NCBI GenBank assembly: GCA_964469265.1 | Contig: CAYXYF010000059.1 | Location: 1-6,101 of the forward strand | Length of the DNA: 6,101 nt | DNA from: JAEYZS01 sp964469265 | Lineage (GTDB): Bacteria; Bdellovibrionota; Bdellovibrionia; Bdellovibrionales; JAEYZS01 | Direction: 5' to 3' | Shown: one piece after another, positions 1-6,001 of the stretch | Numbering within the stretch: position 1 is the first letter of the stretch | How the letters are laid out: each line of letters starts with the position of its first letter | Notes under the pieces: generated by a model | The model's database searches: none | What the model was told of the DNA's origin: nothing | The model's input: only the letters and a program-made list of their open reading frames with translations | Program-made: the position numbers and the translations under genes

Positions 1-1463
1 GGCTCTTGGCATTTTTCACAAAAGAGCACTGGAATTGGAACACCCCAAAGGCGTTGTCTTGAGATACACCAGTCTGGTCGATTCTCAATCATTGAAGTAA
101 TTCTTTTTTCGCCCCAGCCCGGAACCCAATTTACTTTCTTGATTGCTTCAAGTGCTTTTTCGCGAATGGACTCTTGCGAATTTTCTTTTAAATCCATTTT
201 TAAAAACCACTGCGGAGTCGCTCTGAAGATTAATGGAGTCTTTGATCTCCAGCAGTGTGGATAGCTGTGTTCGATTTCTTTGTGAGCAACCAGATGATTG
301 CTAGAGGTGAGTTTTTCAAGAACGATTTTATTTCCTTCTTTTAAAACGTGTTTTCCGACAAGAAAGTCGGGTGCTTCTGTCGTATAGAAGCCACCCTCAT
401 CCACTGGAGAGAGAATATCTAAACCATATTTTAAACCCACGTTGTAGTCATCCACACCATGGCCAGGCGCTGTGTGAACGAGGCCAGATCCAGCTTCTGT
501 TGTGACGTGAGTACCTAAGATCACTTTTCCGATACGATCTATAAACGGATGTCTATACTCGAGCGATTCTAAGTCAGCGCCTTTAATCACTTTCGGTGAA
601 GGAAGCGAGGTCAGCTTTAAACCTGTATCGGCTTCAAATGCTTCTTTAAGATCTTTTGCAATAACAAGGGCGCCTTTTTCAGAATTATAGATTTCGTATT
701 CAAACTCTGGGTGAGCACTGACTGCAAGGTTTGCAGGAATAGTCCAAGGAGTCGTGGTCCAAATAACAAGGGAGGCCTTATCCACGCCATCGAGTGCGCC
801 TGTAAGGTCAAACTTCACATAGATTGCATGGCTTTTATGGTTTTGGTATTCGACTTCGGCTTCGGCAAGAGCAGTTCTGAGAGCCCAACACCAGTAGACA
901 GGTTTAGTCCCGTGATAGAGCGCGCCTGTTTTAAGAATCTTTGCAAGCACTCTGATTTCTTCAGCTTCGTAGTCTGGTTGAAGTGTCATGTAAGGGTTTT
1001 CCCAGTCTGCCATCACTCCCATGCGTTTGAATTCTTCACGTTGGATGTCTATCCATTTGCGCGCCTCTGCACGGCAAAGATCCCGAAACTCTTTATCTGA
1101 CAACTCGTTTCGTTTGTCCCCGATGGCTTTTGCAACCGAAAGCTCAATAGGAAGGCCATGACAATCCCAACCTGGAATAAAAGGAGCTTTAAAGCCGCTC
1201 ATGTTTTTGTATTTAATAACAGTGTCTTTTAAAACTTTGTTAAGGGCATGTCCCACGTGGAGGTGGCCGTTAGCATAAGGGGGGCCATCTGGCATTGTAA
1301 AGCTTCCGCGCTCTGAGTTTTCGCTGAGCATCTTTTCATAAATTTTCCCTGTTAACCAGTTTTCAATAAAGATGGGCTCGCGTTGGTTTAGATTCCCTTT
1401 CATTGGAAATTCAGTTTTCGGAAGATTCAATGTCTCTTTGTAATTTGGTTGAGTTGTGCTCAT
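1..1463 (-). CDS. ileS: Isoleucyl-tRNA synthetase, N-terminal 487 codons (3' end outside window)
   Basis: This cytoplasmic class Ia enzyme charges tRNA-Ile with isoleucine and edits mischarged valine. My translation is open from 1463 to the left edge. Visible landmarks, in residues: the bacterial IleS N-terminus (TLNLPKTEFPMKGNL, 11-25); the HIGH-type ATP motif HVGH (69-72) within PPYANGHLHVGH; GWDCHGLPIE (98-107); RTALAEAEVEY (196-206) at the entry to the CP1 editing domain; the threonine-rich editing motif WTTTPW (235-240); TAPGHGVDDY (331-340) with the editing-site aspartate region; and NRPDWCISRQRLWGVPIPV (461-479) on return to the catalytic core. KMSKS and the C-terminal zinc region lie beyond the window. 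Two ATGs are adjacent (1466 and 1463). The Shine-Dalgarno AAGGA at 1472-1468 is 1 nt from the first and 4 nt from the second, so I chose 1463. A sigma-70-like promoter lies upstream. Nothing looks broken. Confidence 0.98.
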   Translation of the reverse strand, partial: MSTTQPNYKETLNLPKTEFPMKGNLNQREPIFIENWLTGKIYEKMLSENSERGSFTMPDGPPYANGHLHVGHALNKVLKDTVIKYKNMSGFKAPFIPGWDCHGLPIELSVAKAIGDKRNELSDKEFRDLCRAEARKWIDIQREEFKRMGVMADWENPYMTLQPDYEAEEIRVLAKILKTGALYHGTKPVYWCWALRTALAEAEVEYQNHKSHAIYVKFDLTGALDGVDKASLVIWTTTPWTIPANLAVSAHPEFEYEIYNSEKGALVIAKDLKEAFEADTGLKLTSLPSPKVIKGADLESLEYRHPFIDRIGKVILGTHVTTEAGSGLVHTAPGHGVDDYNVGLKYGLDILSPVDEGGFYTTEAPDFLVGKHVLKEGNKIVLEKLTSSNHLVAHKEIEHSYPHCWRSKTPLIFRATPQWFLKMDLKENSQESIREKALEAIKKVNWVPGWGEKRITSMIENRPDWCISRQRLWGVPIPVLFCEKCQE

Positions 1464-1514
1464 CATTTCCTTGAAACACCTAAGGTGGTGTGGCTTGAAT
1501 AAACTTATTGAACT

Positions 1515-1544
1515 AATCTAGTGAAATTGATGGTTTAAAGTCAA
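1515..1544 (-). promoter_or_regulatory. Probable sigma-70 promoter of ileS
   Basis: Read on the minus strand, TTGACT (1544-1539, five of six matches to TTGACA) is followed by 18 nt and TAGATT (1520-1515, four of six matches to TATAAT). Transcription would start near 1508, giving a leader of about 45 nt before the ileS ATG. The leader contains a small palindrome, CACCT-A-AGGTG (1477-1487), just upstream of the Shine-Dalgarno. The promoter sits in the 97-nt gap between the 170-aa gene and ileS, so ileS need not depend on upstream genes. It is called from sequence match only. Confidence 0.5.
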
Positions 1545-1560
1545 TGATCGGGACACGGTT

Positions 1561-2073
1561 CTATTGCGGTTTCGGCAAAATCGTCTTCAATTTATCGTAA
1601 CCCAGGGATATAAGCATTCTGATAATTTCAACATCCGATTGAATATTGAGCTGATCTCTAATTTCGTTCACAATCTGTTGTGATTTTTCGTCGAGTACAA
1701 GTTGATTATCAGCCACAGGCGCGCGCTCAGAGACCTTAAGTTCAATGCTTCTTTCGGTATAGTTGGTATTTTCCTGAATCTTGGCGGGAGCTGGCTCAGG
1801 AGGAATAGGTATAAATGACAGTCGCTCTTTTTCAAATTGGTTTAGCTCCGTTGCGAGGGACTGCAGTTGAGTTTTAAAGTCTCTAGAGCTCACAGGAGCA
1901 ATGTTTTCAACGGCAGCATTGCCATTGCGTCTTGCTTGAAGATAAAGCGCAACGAGGGTGTCCTTTGAAGTCGCCATGTTTTTGACGTACTCGGGCTGCG
2001 ACTGTATCCAAAGATACGCCTTTGCAAGGTCCTCTTTTGTGAATGCTTGTGGTGGTATATTATTATGTGCCAT
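1561..2073 (-). CDS. Unrecognised 170-aa protein with a ribbon-helix-helix-like C-terminus
   Basis: I do not recognise this as a named family. Residues 10-50 look like a compact helical segment (FTKEDLAKAYLWIQSQPEYV then a basic QARRNG). Residues 63-86 are probably helical or coiled-coil (KTQLQSLATELNQFEKERL). Residues 88-125 form a proline-rich, polar linker (PIPPEPAPAK). Residues 125-165 resemble a ribbon-helix-helix unit: a short strand (LVLDEK), helix A (SQQIVNEIRDQL), a turn starting NIQSD, and helix B (VEIIRMLISLGYDKLKTIL). The pattern of an S/D cap followed by E-I-I-R-x-L-I is typical of that fold, which would make it a dimeric DNA-binding protein; this is inference. No signal peptide or membrane segment is seen. 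The ATG at 2073 has no Shine-Dalgarno nearby; the closest purine-rich run (GAGGAAAA, 2102-2095) is over 20 nt upstream. An in-frame stop upstream rules out a longer form, so 2073 is the only good start. It stops with TAG at 1561. Confidence 0.85.
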   Translation of the reverse strand: MAHNNIPPQAFTKEDLAKAYLWIQSQPEYVKNMATSKDTLVALYLQARRNGNAAVENIAPVSSRDFKTQLQSLATELNQFEKERLSFIPIPPEPAPAKIQENTNYTERSIELKVSERAPVADNQLVLDEKSQQIVNEIRDQLNIQSDVEIIRMLISLGYDKLKTILPKPQ

Positions 2074-2132
2074 CGAAGGATCAGAAAGTAGCGATTTTTT
2101 CCTCGGGCATCAAGGTTTAACTTTGCAGACCA

Positions 2133-2171
2133 GATGATTTATTTTTAGCTTAAGTATAAAAATAAATCATC
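2133..2171. repeat. Perfect 15-bp inverted repeat, candidate operator
   Basis: The left arm GATGATTTATTTTTA (2133-2147) and right arm TAAAAATAAATCATC (2157-2171) are exact reverse complements separated by 9 nt (GCTTAAGTA). It lies 39 nt past the stop of the response regulator and 60-98 nt upstream of the 170-aa gene. The stem is almost entirely A/T, and no T-run follows it on either strand, so it is not a standard intrinsic terminator. A -10-like hexamer falls at its centre. A protein binding site controlling the 170-aa gene, possibly autoregulatory, is the favoured reading. An mRNA-stabilising hairpin at the end of the two-component transcript is the alternative. Confidence 0.8.
2153..2158 (-). 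promoter_or_regulatory. Possible -10 element of the 170-aa gene
   Basis: TATACT on the minus strand matches five of six bases of TATAAT and sits inside the loop of the 15-bp inverted repeat. No good -35 hexamer lies 16-18 nt upstream (ACATTG or neighbours), so the promoter would be weak or activator-dependent. Predicted transcription start is near 2146, giving a leader of about 73 nt. Confidence 0.3.
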
Positions 2172-2209
2172 AACACAATGTGCACAGAGTTTTCCACAAG
2201 CGAAAATGA

Positions 2210-3694
2210 TTAAGAAATATAATCGCGCGGATTGATACCGTATTTTTCAATCTTACGAAGCAATGTTTTCTTCGGAATGTTCGCATGAAGTGCGGTTTGA
2301 TTAATGCGGCCTTTGAAAGTTTTTAAAGCTTTTATGATAAATTCTTTTTCAAACATTTCTTTGTGCTTGCCAAAGTCCAATTCACCAGACAACTCAACAG
2401 AAGCAACCTCGCCATTGGATGGAGCTGTCTCTGGTGCGGAAGTAATTACTTCTTCACTCTCTTGGTTTTCCGCCTGCTTTTGGACTTCAGTAAATGAAAT
2501 TCCCAACGAGGTCAGAAGTTTTTCTGGCAATGACGGCATTGTAATCTTATTTGTAGTCTCAATGACAAAGGCATATTCCATAACATTTTCAAGTTCGCGA
2601 ATATTCCCTGGCCAGTTGTATTTCTTAAAGCACGCTAAAACATCTGGCGTGACACCTAAAATCTTTTTAGCCTGAGCTTTATTGAATTTTGCAATGAACA
2701 TATTGATCAAAGTCTCGATGTCATCTTTTCTTTCTCTTAACGGAGGCAAGAACATCGGGATCACGCTGAGGCGATAGAATAGATCTTCTCTATACGTTCC
2801 TTCTTCAATCATCTTTTCTAAAGGCTTATTGGTTGCAGCGATAATTCTTACATTGGCTTCAAGCTCTCTATTAGCACCTACTGGAGTAAATACCTTTTCT
2901 TGAAGAACGCGAAGAAGCTTTGCTTGCATAAGAAGTGGCATGTCTCCAATTTCATCAAGGAACAAGGTTCCGCCTTCTGCATATTGAAATTTTCCAATCT
3001 TTCGTTGATCAGCTCCTGTGAAAGAACCTTTTTCGTGACCAAAAAGTTCAGATTCAAAGAGATTTTCAGGAATTGCTGAACAGTTAATTGCCACAAACTT
3101 TTGATCTTTTCTTGCAGAGTTATAGTGGATCGCTCTTGCGACAAGTTCTTTACCCGTACCAGACTCTCCGCGGATTAAAACAGCTGTATCTACGTTTGAG
3201 AGTCGTGAGATTAAGCTAAAAACTTTCTTCATCTCAACGTTTTTACCAACAAACTTTCTGTCAGATTCAATAAGCACAGGAGAAGACGCCGCTGCTGAAG
3301 AAATCATATCATGGGCTTCAATGGATCTATCCACTAACTGGATGAGCTCCTCACCTTTAACAGGCTTTGAGATGTAGTTATAAGCGCCTTCTTTTACTGC
3401 TGTTACAGCATCATTGATATTTGCATAAGCCGTCATGATAAGAACGATTGTTTGCGGCGATATTTCTTTAATTTTCTTAAGGGTTTCTATACCGTTTAGG
3501 CGAGGCATATCAACGTCAAGGATGACAAGGTCGTATTCAGACGCTTCCATCTTTTCGATGGCATGCAGGCCATCCACAGCGTCTTGCACTGTAAATCGCC
3601 CCGTGTTCTTTAGAGTAGTGCTGACGGCAAGCCTCAAGCCCGCATCATCATCTACCACTAGAACCCTCAACATTTTCCCTCCAAACATGTCCAT
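2210..3694 (-). CDS. Sigma-54-dependent response regulator, NtrC family (REC-AAA+-Fis HTH)
   Basis: This cytoplasmic transcription activator remodels sigma-54 RNA polymerase with ATP after phosphorylation by a partner kinase. REC domain (about 8-125): acidic pocket D15/D16, phospho-acceptor D60 in LDVDMP, T88 and K110 at standard spacing. AAA+ domain (about 148-380): Walker A GESGTGKE (176-183), sigma-54 contact loop GSFTGA (223-228), Walker B TLFLDEIGDM (243-252, D247/E248), arginine-finger region YREDLFYRL (301-309), sensor II WPGNIRELEN (361-370). A linker rich in E, S and P (about 403-435) leads to a Fis-type helix-turn-helix (about 448-492; RINQTALHANIPKKTLLRKI). Domain order and length fit the family. 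The loop has Ser where GAFTGA is usual. The start codon overlaps the kinase stop (TAATG), so the two are co-transcribed and probably translationally coupled. A second ATG at 3673 (residue 8), also with a strong Shine-Dalgarno, would give the common MLRVLVVDDD start. The stop is TAA at 2212-2210. Confidence 0.97.
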   Translation of the reverse strand: MDMFGGKMLRVLVVDDDAGLRLAVSTTLKNTGRFTVQDAVDGLHAIEKMEASEYDLVILDVDMPRLNGIETLKKIKEISPQTIVLIMTAYANINDAVTAVKEGAYNYISKPVKGEELIQLVDRSIEAHDMISSAAASSPVLIESDRKFVGKNVEMKKVFSLISRLSNVDTAVLIRGESGTGKELVARAIHYNSARKDQKFVAINCSAIPENLFESELFGHEKGSFTGADQRKIGKFQYAEGGTLFLDEIGDMPLLMQAKLLRVLQEKVFTPVGANRELEANVRIIAATNKPLEKMIEEGTYREDLFYRLSVIPMFLPPLRERKDDIETLINMFIAKFNKAQAKKILGVTPDVLACFKKYNWPGNIRELENVMEYAFVIETTNKITMPSLPEKLLTSLGISFTEVQKQAENQESEEVITSAPETAPSNGEVASVELSGELDFGKHKEMFEKEFIIKALKTFKGRINQTALHANIPKKTLLRKIEKYGINPRDYIS

Positions 3695-3704
3695 TACGCC
3701 CTCC
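3678..3704 (-). promoter_or_regulatory. Two ribosome binding sites for alternative starts of the response regulator
   Basis: Two exact GGAGG Shine-Dalgarno cores are present: 3704-3700, 5 nt before the ATG at 3694, and 3682-3678, 4 nt before the in-frame ATG at 3673. The upstream site lies inside the last codons of the kinase gene, suited to coupled translation. The downstream site lies within the first codons of the long form and could initiate independently. The two products would differ by seven residues ahead of the REC domain. Confidence 0.6.
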
Positions 3705-5547
3705 CTGCAAAGGTCTCATCGTCTTGGCTGGTCGGTAAATCGACCGTGAACGTTGACCCTTGTTGAGGCAGGCTCTCAACTGATATGTGACCTTTATGCA
3801 GCTCAACAAAGTATTTTGCAAGGTATAAACCTAGGCCTGAGCCTTTTATAGGTGAATTTTTCACATGTTTGGTGCGATAAAACTTCGTAAAGATGTGCTT
3901 TATTTCATTGTCAGTGATTCCAATGCCTTGGTCCGCAATTTGAACAATTATATGACCATCCACTTCCTCTGATGAAACCAGTATCTTCGAATTGGTAGGC
4001 GAGTATTTAATCGCATTTTCAATTAAGTTGCTAAATACCTGTTTCATAAGGTCAGCATCGACTTTGACTGAAAATAGTGTTTCAAGCTCTTTTACGATCT
4101 CGATATTTTTCTGTTGCGCTAGATATTCGTACTTCTGAATGATGCCCTCTAAAATACGATTGATGTCACGAGATTCTAAATTGAGTTTAATTTTTTGAGA
4201 CTCAACTCGTGAAAGATCTAGGATCGAACTAATGAACTCTGTTAACTCTTCAGCTGAGCGCTTAATCAGTTGAATGGCGTTTCTTTGGTCGGGTTCAAGT
4301 TGTTCTGATTTTGCTAGTGCAATATCAGCCATACCCTGAATCCGAGCCAACGGAGTTTTCAAGTCATGAGACATCATGCTTAAGAAATTATTTTTAAGTT
4401 CTTCAACCTGCGTGAGGAGCTTGTTTTTTTGTGTCAGCTCCCAAAACTTTTTGTTCTCTCGAATTAATCGATAAGGGATAAACAAGTAATAGCAAACAAA
4501 TACTGTAATCAAAGGTTGGGCAACACCGATTGCCACATGACCAAACACCATGAGTAGCGTTGCGATTGCAAAGTACCCTGCGACCGTAGAAAGTAGCACG
4601 ACAATGGCGCGAGTTGGCGAGTGTGAAAAGACCGTAAAGACCACAATGATTGCGAATAGGAACGTAATTATTGTGTTGATCCACTTTGGTGTTTTGATGA
4701 TTCCGTTATTCTGTAAAAGTGTAGAGATAATATTTGCCTGCGCCTCAAGGTTACTCATAGAGAAGTTGCTTCTGTCGTAGACAGTTTTAACGTAATCTTG
4801 ATAGTCAAACTTTGTGTCTTTGCCAATGAGTACGATCTTATCTTTGAACTGATTCTCTAAAACCTTGTCGTCATAGACGGATTCAAATGGAACTGGTAAA
4901 AATGTTTTTGGTCTTTGGTAGTTTACAAAAATTTGTCGTGAACTCCCGAAGGCAAAGGAACCTCGGTATTTTGTAAAATCCGATATGGGGTTTATTGTAT
5001 TTGCTGCTTTGACTTGAGAATAGACATACCCTTGGGAGTAAAGAAGAGCACGTCTTGCGACATTGTCTTCAGCAAAGTGTTGGAAATCCGTTGAAAGATA
5101 GCCTGGACTGTAGCGTAAACCAGGAAAGCTTGAGCCCAAGATGACCTTGTGCTCTTCACCCTTGTTTGGAAGCTCCTTCATATAAAGAACGTGGTTGCGA
5201 AACTTTTTAATTGTCTCAGTGAATTCGAGGCGATCTTCTCTTGTACCGATGAGCTCTTTGGGATTGACCACATAGTAGATTGCTACAGGATTTTGTTTCA
5301 AAAGTTTTTTAAGAAGATCAGTGTGCTCTTTAAGAGTCGGCTCACCAGCAAACTTTTGAAGTGTTGATTGCTCAATGGCAATGGTTGCGACTTCAGAGGA
5401 CTTCTCTGTAAATGGGTTGAGCCGAAACCTCATGTCATAGGTAAAAAACTCTAAGTAATAGAGAGGCAACGTCGAAACGATGGCAGCAATTGCCAAAGCT
5501 ACGAAAACACGTAGAGTTCGAATAAAATAATGGCGCTCTTGAGCCAT
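3694..5547 (-). CDS. CHASE2-domain sensor histidine kinase
   Basis: This inner-membrane sensor kinase autophosphorylates on histidine and should pass the phosphate to the adjacent sigma-54 regulator. Membrane segment 1 is about residues 12-33, followed by YDMRFRLNP (37-45), typical of CHASE2 entry. The periplasmic CHASE2 region spans about 35-285, with KDKIVLIG (235-242) and LEAQANIISTLLQ (267-279) as family-like landmarks. Three closely spaced membrane segments follow (about 289-308, 312-336, 339-358), then a short charged, possibly coiled linker (361-390), with no PAS or HAMP domain recognised. HisKA: SHDLKTPL (393-400), phospho-histidine H394. The ATPase domain is complete: N-box around N507/N511 (NLIENAIKY), G1 DQGIGI (539-544), F-box FTKFYR (553-558), G2 GSGLGL (569-574). 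CHASE2 domains sense extracytoplasmic signals, but the ligand here is unknown. ATG 5547 has Shine-Dalgarno GAGGTGG (5561-5555) with a 7-nt spacer. A short palindrome (TACTT-T-AAGTA, 5569-5579 on the plus strand, with one centre base) lies just upstream. Confidence 0.96.
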   Translation of the reverse strand: MAQERHYFIRTLRVFVALAIAAIVSTLPLYYLEFFTYDMRFRLNPFTEKSSEVATIAIEQSTLQKFAGEPTLKEHTDLLKKLLKQNPVAIYYVVNPKELIGTREDRLEFTETIKKFRNHVLYMKELPNKGEEHKVILGSSFPGLRYSPGYLSTDFQHFAEDNVARRALLYSQGYVYSQVKAANTINPISDFTKYRGSFAFGSSRQIFVNYQRPKTFLPVPFESVYDDKVLENQFKDKIVLIGKDTKFDYQDYVKTVYDRSNFSMSNLEAQANIISTLLQNNGIIKTPKWINTIITFLFAIIVVFTVFSHSPTRAIVVLLSTVAGYFAIATLLMVFGHVAIGVAQPLITVFVCYYLFIPYRLIRENKKFWELTQKNKLLTQVEELKNNFLSMMSHDLKTPLARIQGMADIALAKSEQLEPDQRNAIQLIKRSAEELTEFISSILDLSRVESQKIKLNLESRDINRILEGIIQKYEYLAQQKNIEIVKELETLFSVKVDADLMKQVFSNLIENAIKYSPTNSKILVSSEEVDGHIIVQIADQGIGITDNEIKHIFTKFYRTKHVKNSPIKGSGLGLYLAKYFVELHKGHISVESLPQQGSTFTVDLPTSQDDETFAGRA

Positions 5548-5647
5548 ACGACTGCCACCTCAAAGACTTACTTTAAGTAGAATTTGTTATTACGTTTGGA
5601 TACTGAGGAGTTAAAACTAAAAAATATCTTCTGGTGAAGTGGAAATC

Positions 5648-5761
5648 ATGTTGGTTAGTTTCTTACTCGCAACTTTTCTGATCTTGCTTTTGAATTCCAT
5701 GCTTAAATCTCCTGGTTGCTACAATACCATAGCAATAAGTTTGCCAAAAGAAAGAAACTAG
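5648..5761 (+). CDS. Possible 37-aa membrane microprotein (doubtful)
   Basis: ATG at 5648 opens a 37-codon frame ending in TAG at 5759-5761. Residues 2-19 are strongly hydrophobic (LVSFLLATFLILLLNSML) and could span a membrane once or act as a signal sequence, followed by a short polar tail containing one cysteine and ending PKERN. The Shine-Dalgarno is weak: GTGGA lies 4 nt upstream of the ATG. An in-frame GTG three codons earlier (5639) is an alternative start. It is divergent from the kinase gene. No family is recognised, and a hydrophobic frame of this length can arise by chance in T-rich DNA. Confidence 0.2.
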   Translation: MLVSFLLATFLILLLNSMLKSPGCYNTIAISLPKERN

Positions 5762-5783
5762 CTAATTTACCTAAAGGCTAGTT
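5756..5783. repeat. 7-bp inverted repeat (stem-loop) overlapping the small ORF stop
   Basis: AACTAGC (5756-5762) and GCTAGTT (5777-5783) are exact reverse complements with a 14-nt loop, inside which TTTA and TAAA can also pair. The stop codon of the 37-codon ORF lies in the left arm. There is no T-run afterwards, so terminator function is weakly supported; a protein site or chance are equally possible. Confidence 0.4.
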
Positions 5784-5866
5784 ATAACAGGCTCTTGATG
5801 CGGAGCAATGCATTCAAGCGTGCGAAATCTTTGGTGTATTTTAGACACTGTTTTATAGGGTCAAGC

Positions 5867-5892
5867 TGGCAGAGGTGCCATCTAGGCTCTGC
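5867..5892 (+). repeat. Two mutually exclusive small hairpins
   Basis: TGGCA (5867-5871) pairs exactly with TGCCA (5876-5880) around a GAGG tetraloop. Overlapping it, GCAGAG (5869-5874) pairs exactly with CTCTGC (5887-5892) around 12 nt and is followed by TTTAAT. Both cannot form together in RNA. The second could be a poor terminator on the plus strand, but the T-run is only three bases. No known riboswitch or RNA class is recognised here. Confidence 0.35.
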
Positions 5893-5964
5893 TTTAATGG
5901 AAAATCATGGAATTTATTCATGGGCGTTTACAATAGTGACGGGCAAATTCCCATCTAGTCGTGT

Positions 5965-5993
5965 TTGTCATTTGGGTAGGAGTTCAGCATAAT
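5965..5993 (+). promoter_or_regulatory. Strong sigma-70-type promoter reading rightwards
   Basis: TTGTCA (5965-5970) matches five of six bases of TTGACA. After exactly 17 nt, CATAAT (5988-5993) matches five of six of TATAAT. This is the best promoter match in the window. Transcription would start around 6000-6002, at or just before the ATG at 6002. It points to a real transcription unit to the right. Confidence 0.6.
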
Positions 5994-6001
5994 AACTAGA
6001 G

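Larger units (their letters stand above)
5548..6001. other. Largely non-coding interval between divergent genes
   Basis: This 454-bp stretch separates the minus-strand kinase from the partial plus-strand frame at 6002. I see no convincing conserved gene in any frame and no recognisable tRNA. It carries a doubtful 37-codon hydrophobic ORF (5648-5761), a 7-bp inverted repeat (5756-5783), a pair of competing small hairpins (5867-5892), an 8-bp direct repeat (CCATCTAG at 5878 and 5951) and a strong plus-strand promoter (5965-5993). The frame from TTG 5795 to 5992 encodes a sequence that does not look like a natural protein. Confidence 0.6.

Noticed and set aside
617..1100. Open frames of 64 aa (minus, 811-617) and 129 aa (plus, 711-1100)
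   Set aside because: Both overlap the uninterrupted ileS coding frame, which carries all expected motifs; they are out-of-frame shadows.
1477..1487. CACCT-A-AGGTG palindrome in the ileS leader as a T-box or regulatory element
   Set aside because: It is too short, no T-box consensus is present, and the roughly 45-nt leader is far too small for a T-box.
2114..2127. AGG...TTGCA on the plus strand as a sigma-54 promoter
   Set aside because: The GG to GC spacing is 9 rather than 10 nt, and it would read towards the 3' end of the regulator.
2133..2171. The 15-bp inverted repeat as an intrinsic terminator of the two-component operon
   Set aside because: The stem is nearly all A/T and neither strand has a T-tract after the stem.
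2181..2200. DnaA-box-like TTTTCCACA in the gap after the regulator
   Set aside because: There is one near-match to TTATCCACA, with only a poor second candidate beside it and no origin context; expected by chance.
2304..3749. Plus-strand frames of 123 and 104 aa and a minus-strand frame of 88 aa inside the response regulator
   Set aside because: They overlap the regulator with complete REC, AAA+ and HTH motifs and show no protein-like motifs of their own.
4403..5367. Frames of 93, 76 and 72 aa within the sensor kinase gene
   Set aside because: They are out-of-frame with the well-supported kinase and look like chance openings.
5587..5614. TTAACT-16 nt-TAATAA on the minus strand as the kinase promoter
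   Set aside because: Both hexamers are weak matches; the kinase must have a promoter upstream, but I cannot support this one over others.
5860..5883. TGGCAC on the minus strand as a sigma-54 -24 element
   Set aside because: The matching GC of a -12 element is off by one base and the TTGC core is absent.
5795..5992. 65-codon plus-strand frame starting at TTG
   Set aside because: It has a TTG start with no ribosome binding site and an odd composition with no hydrophobic core pattern; the strong promoter at 5965-5993 lies over its end, which argues against coding.
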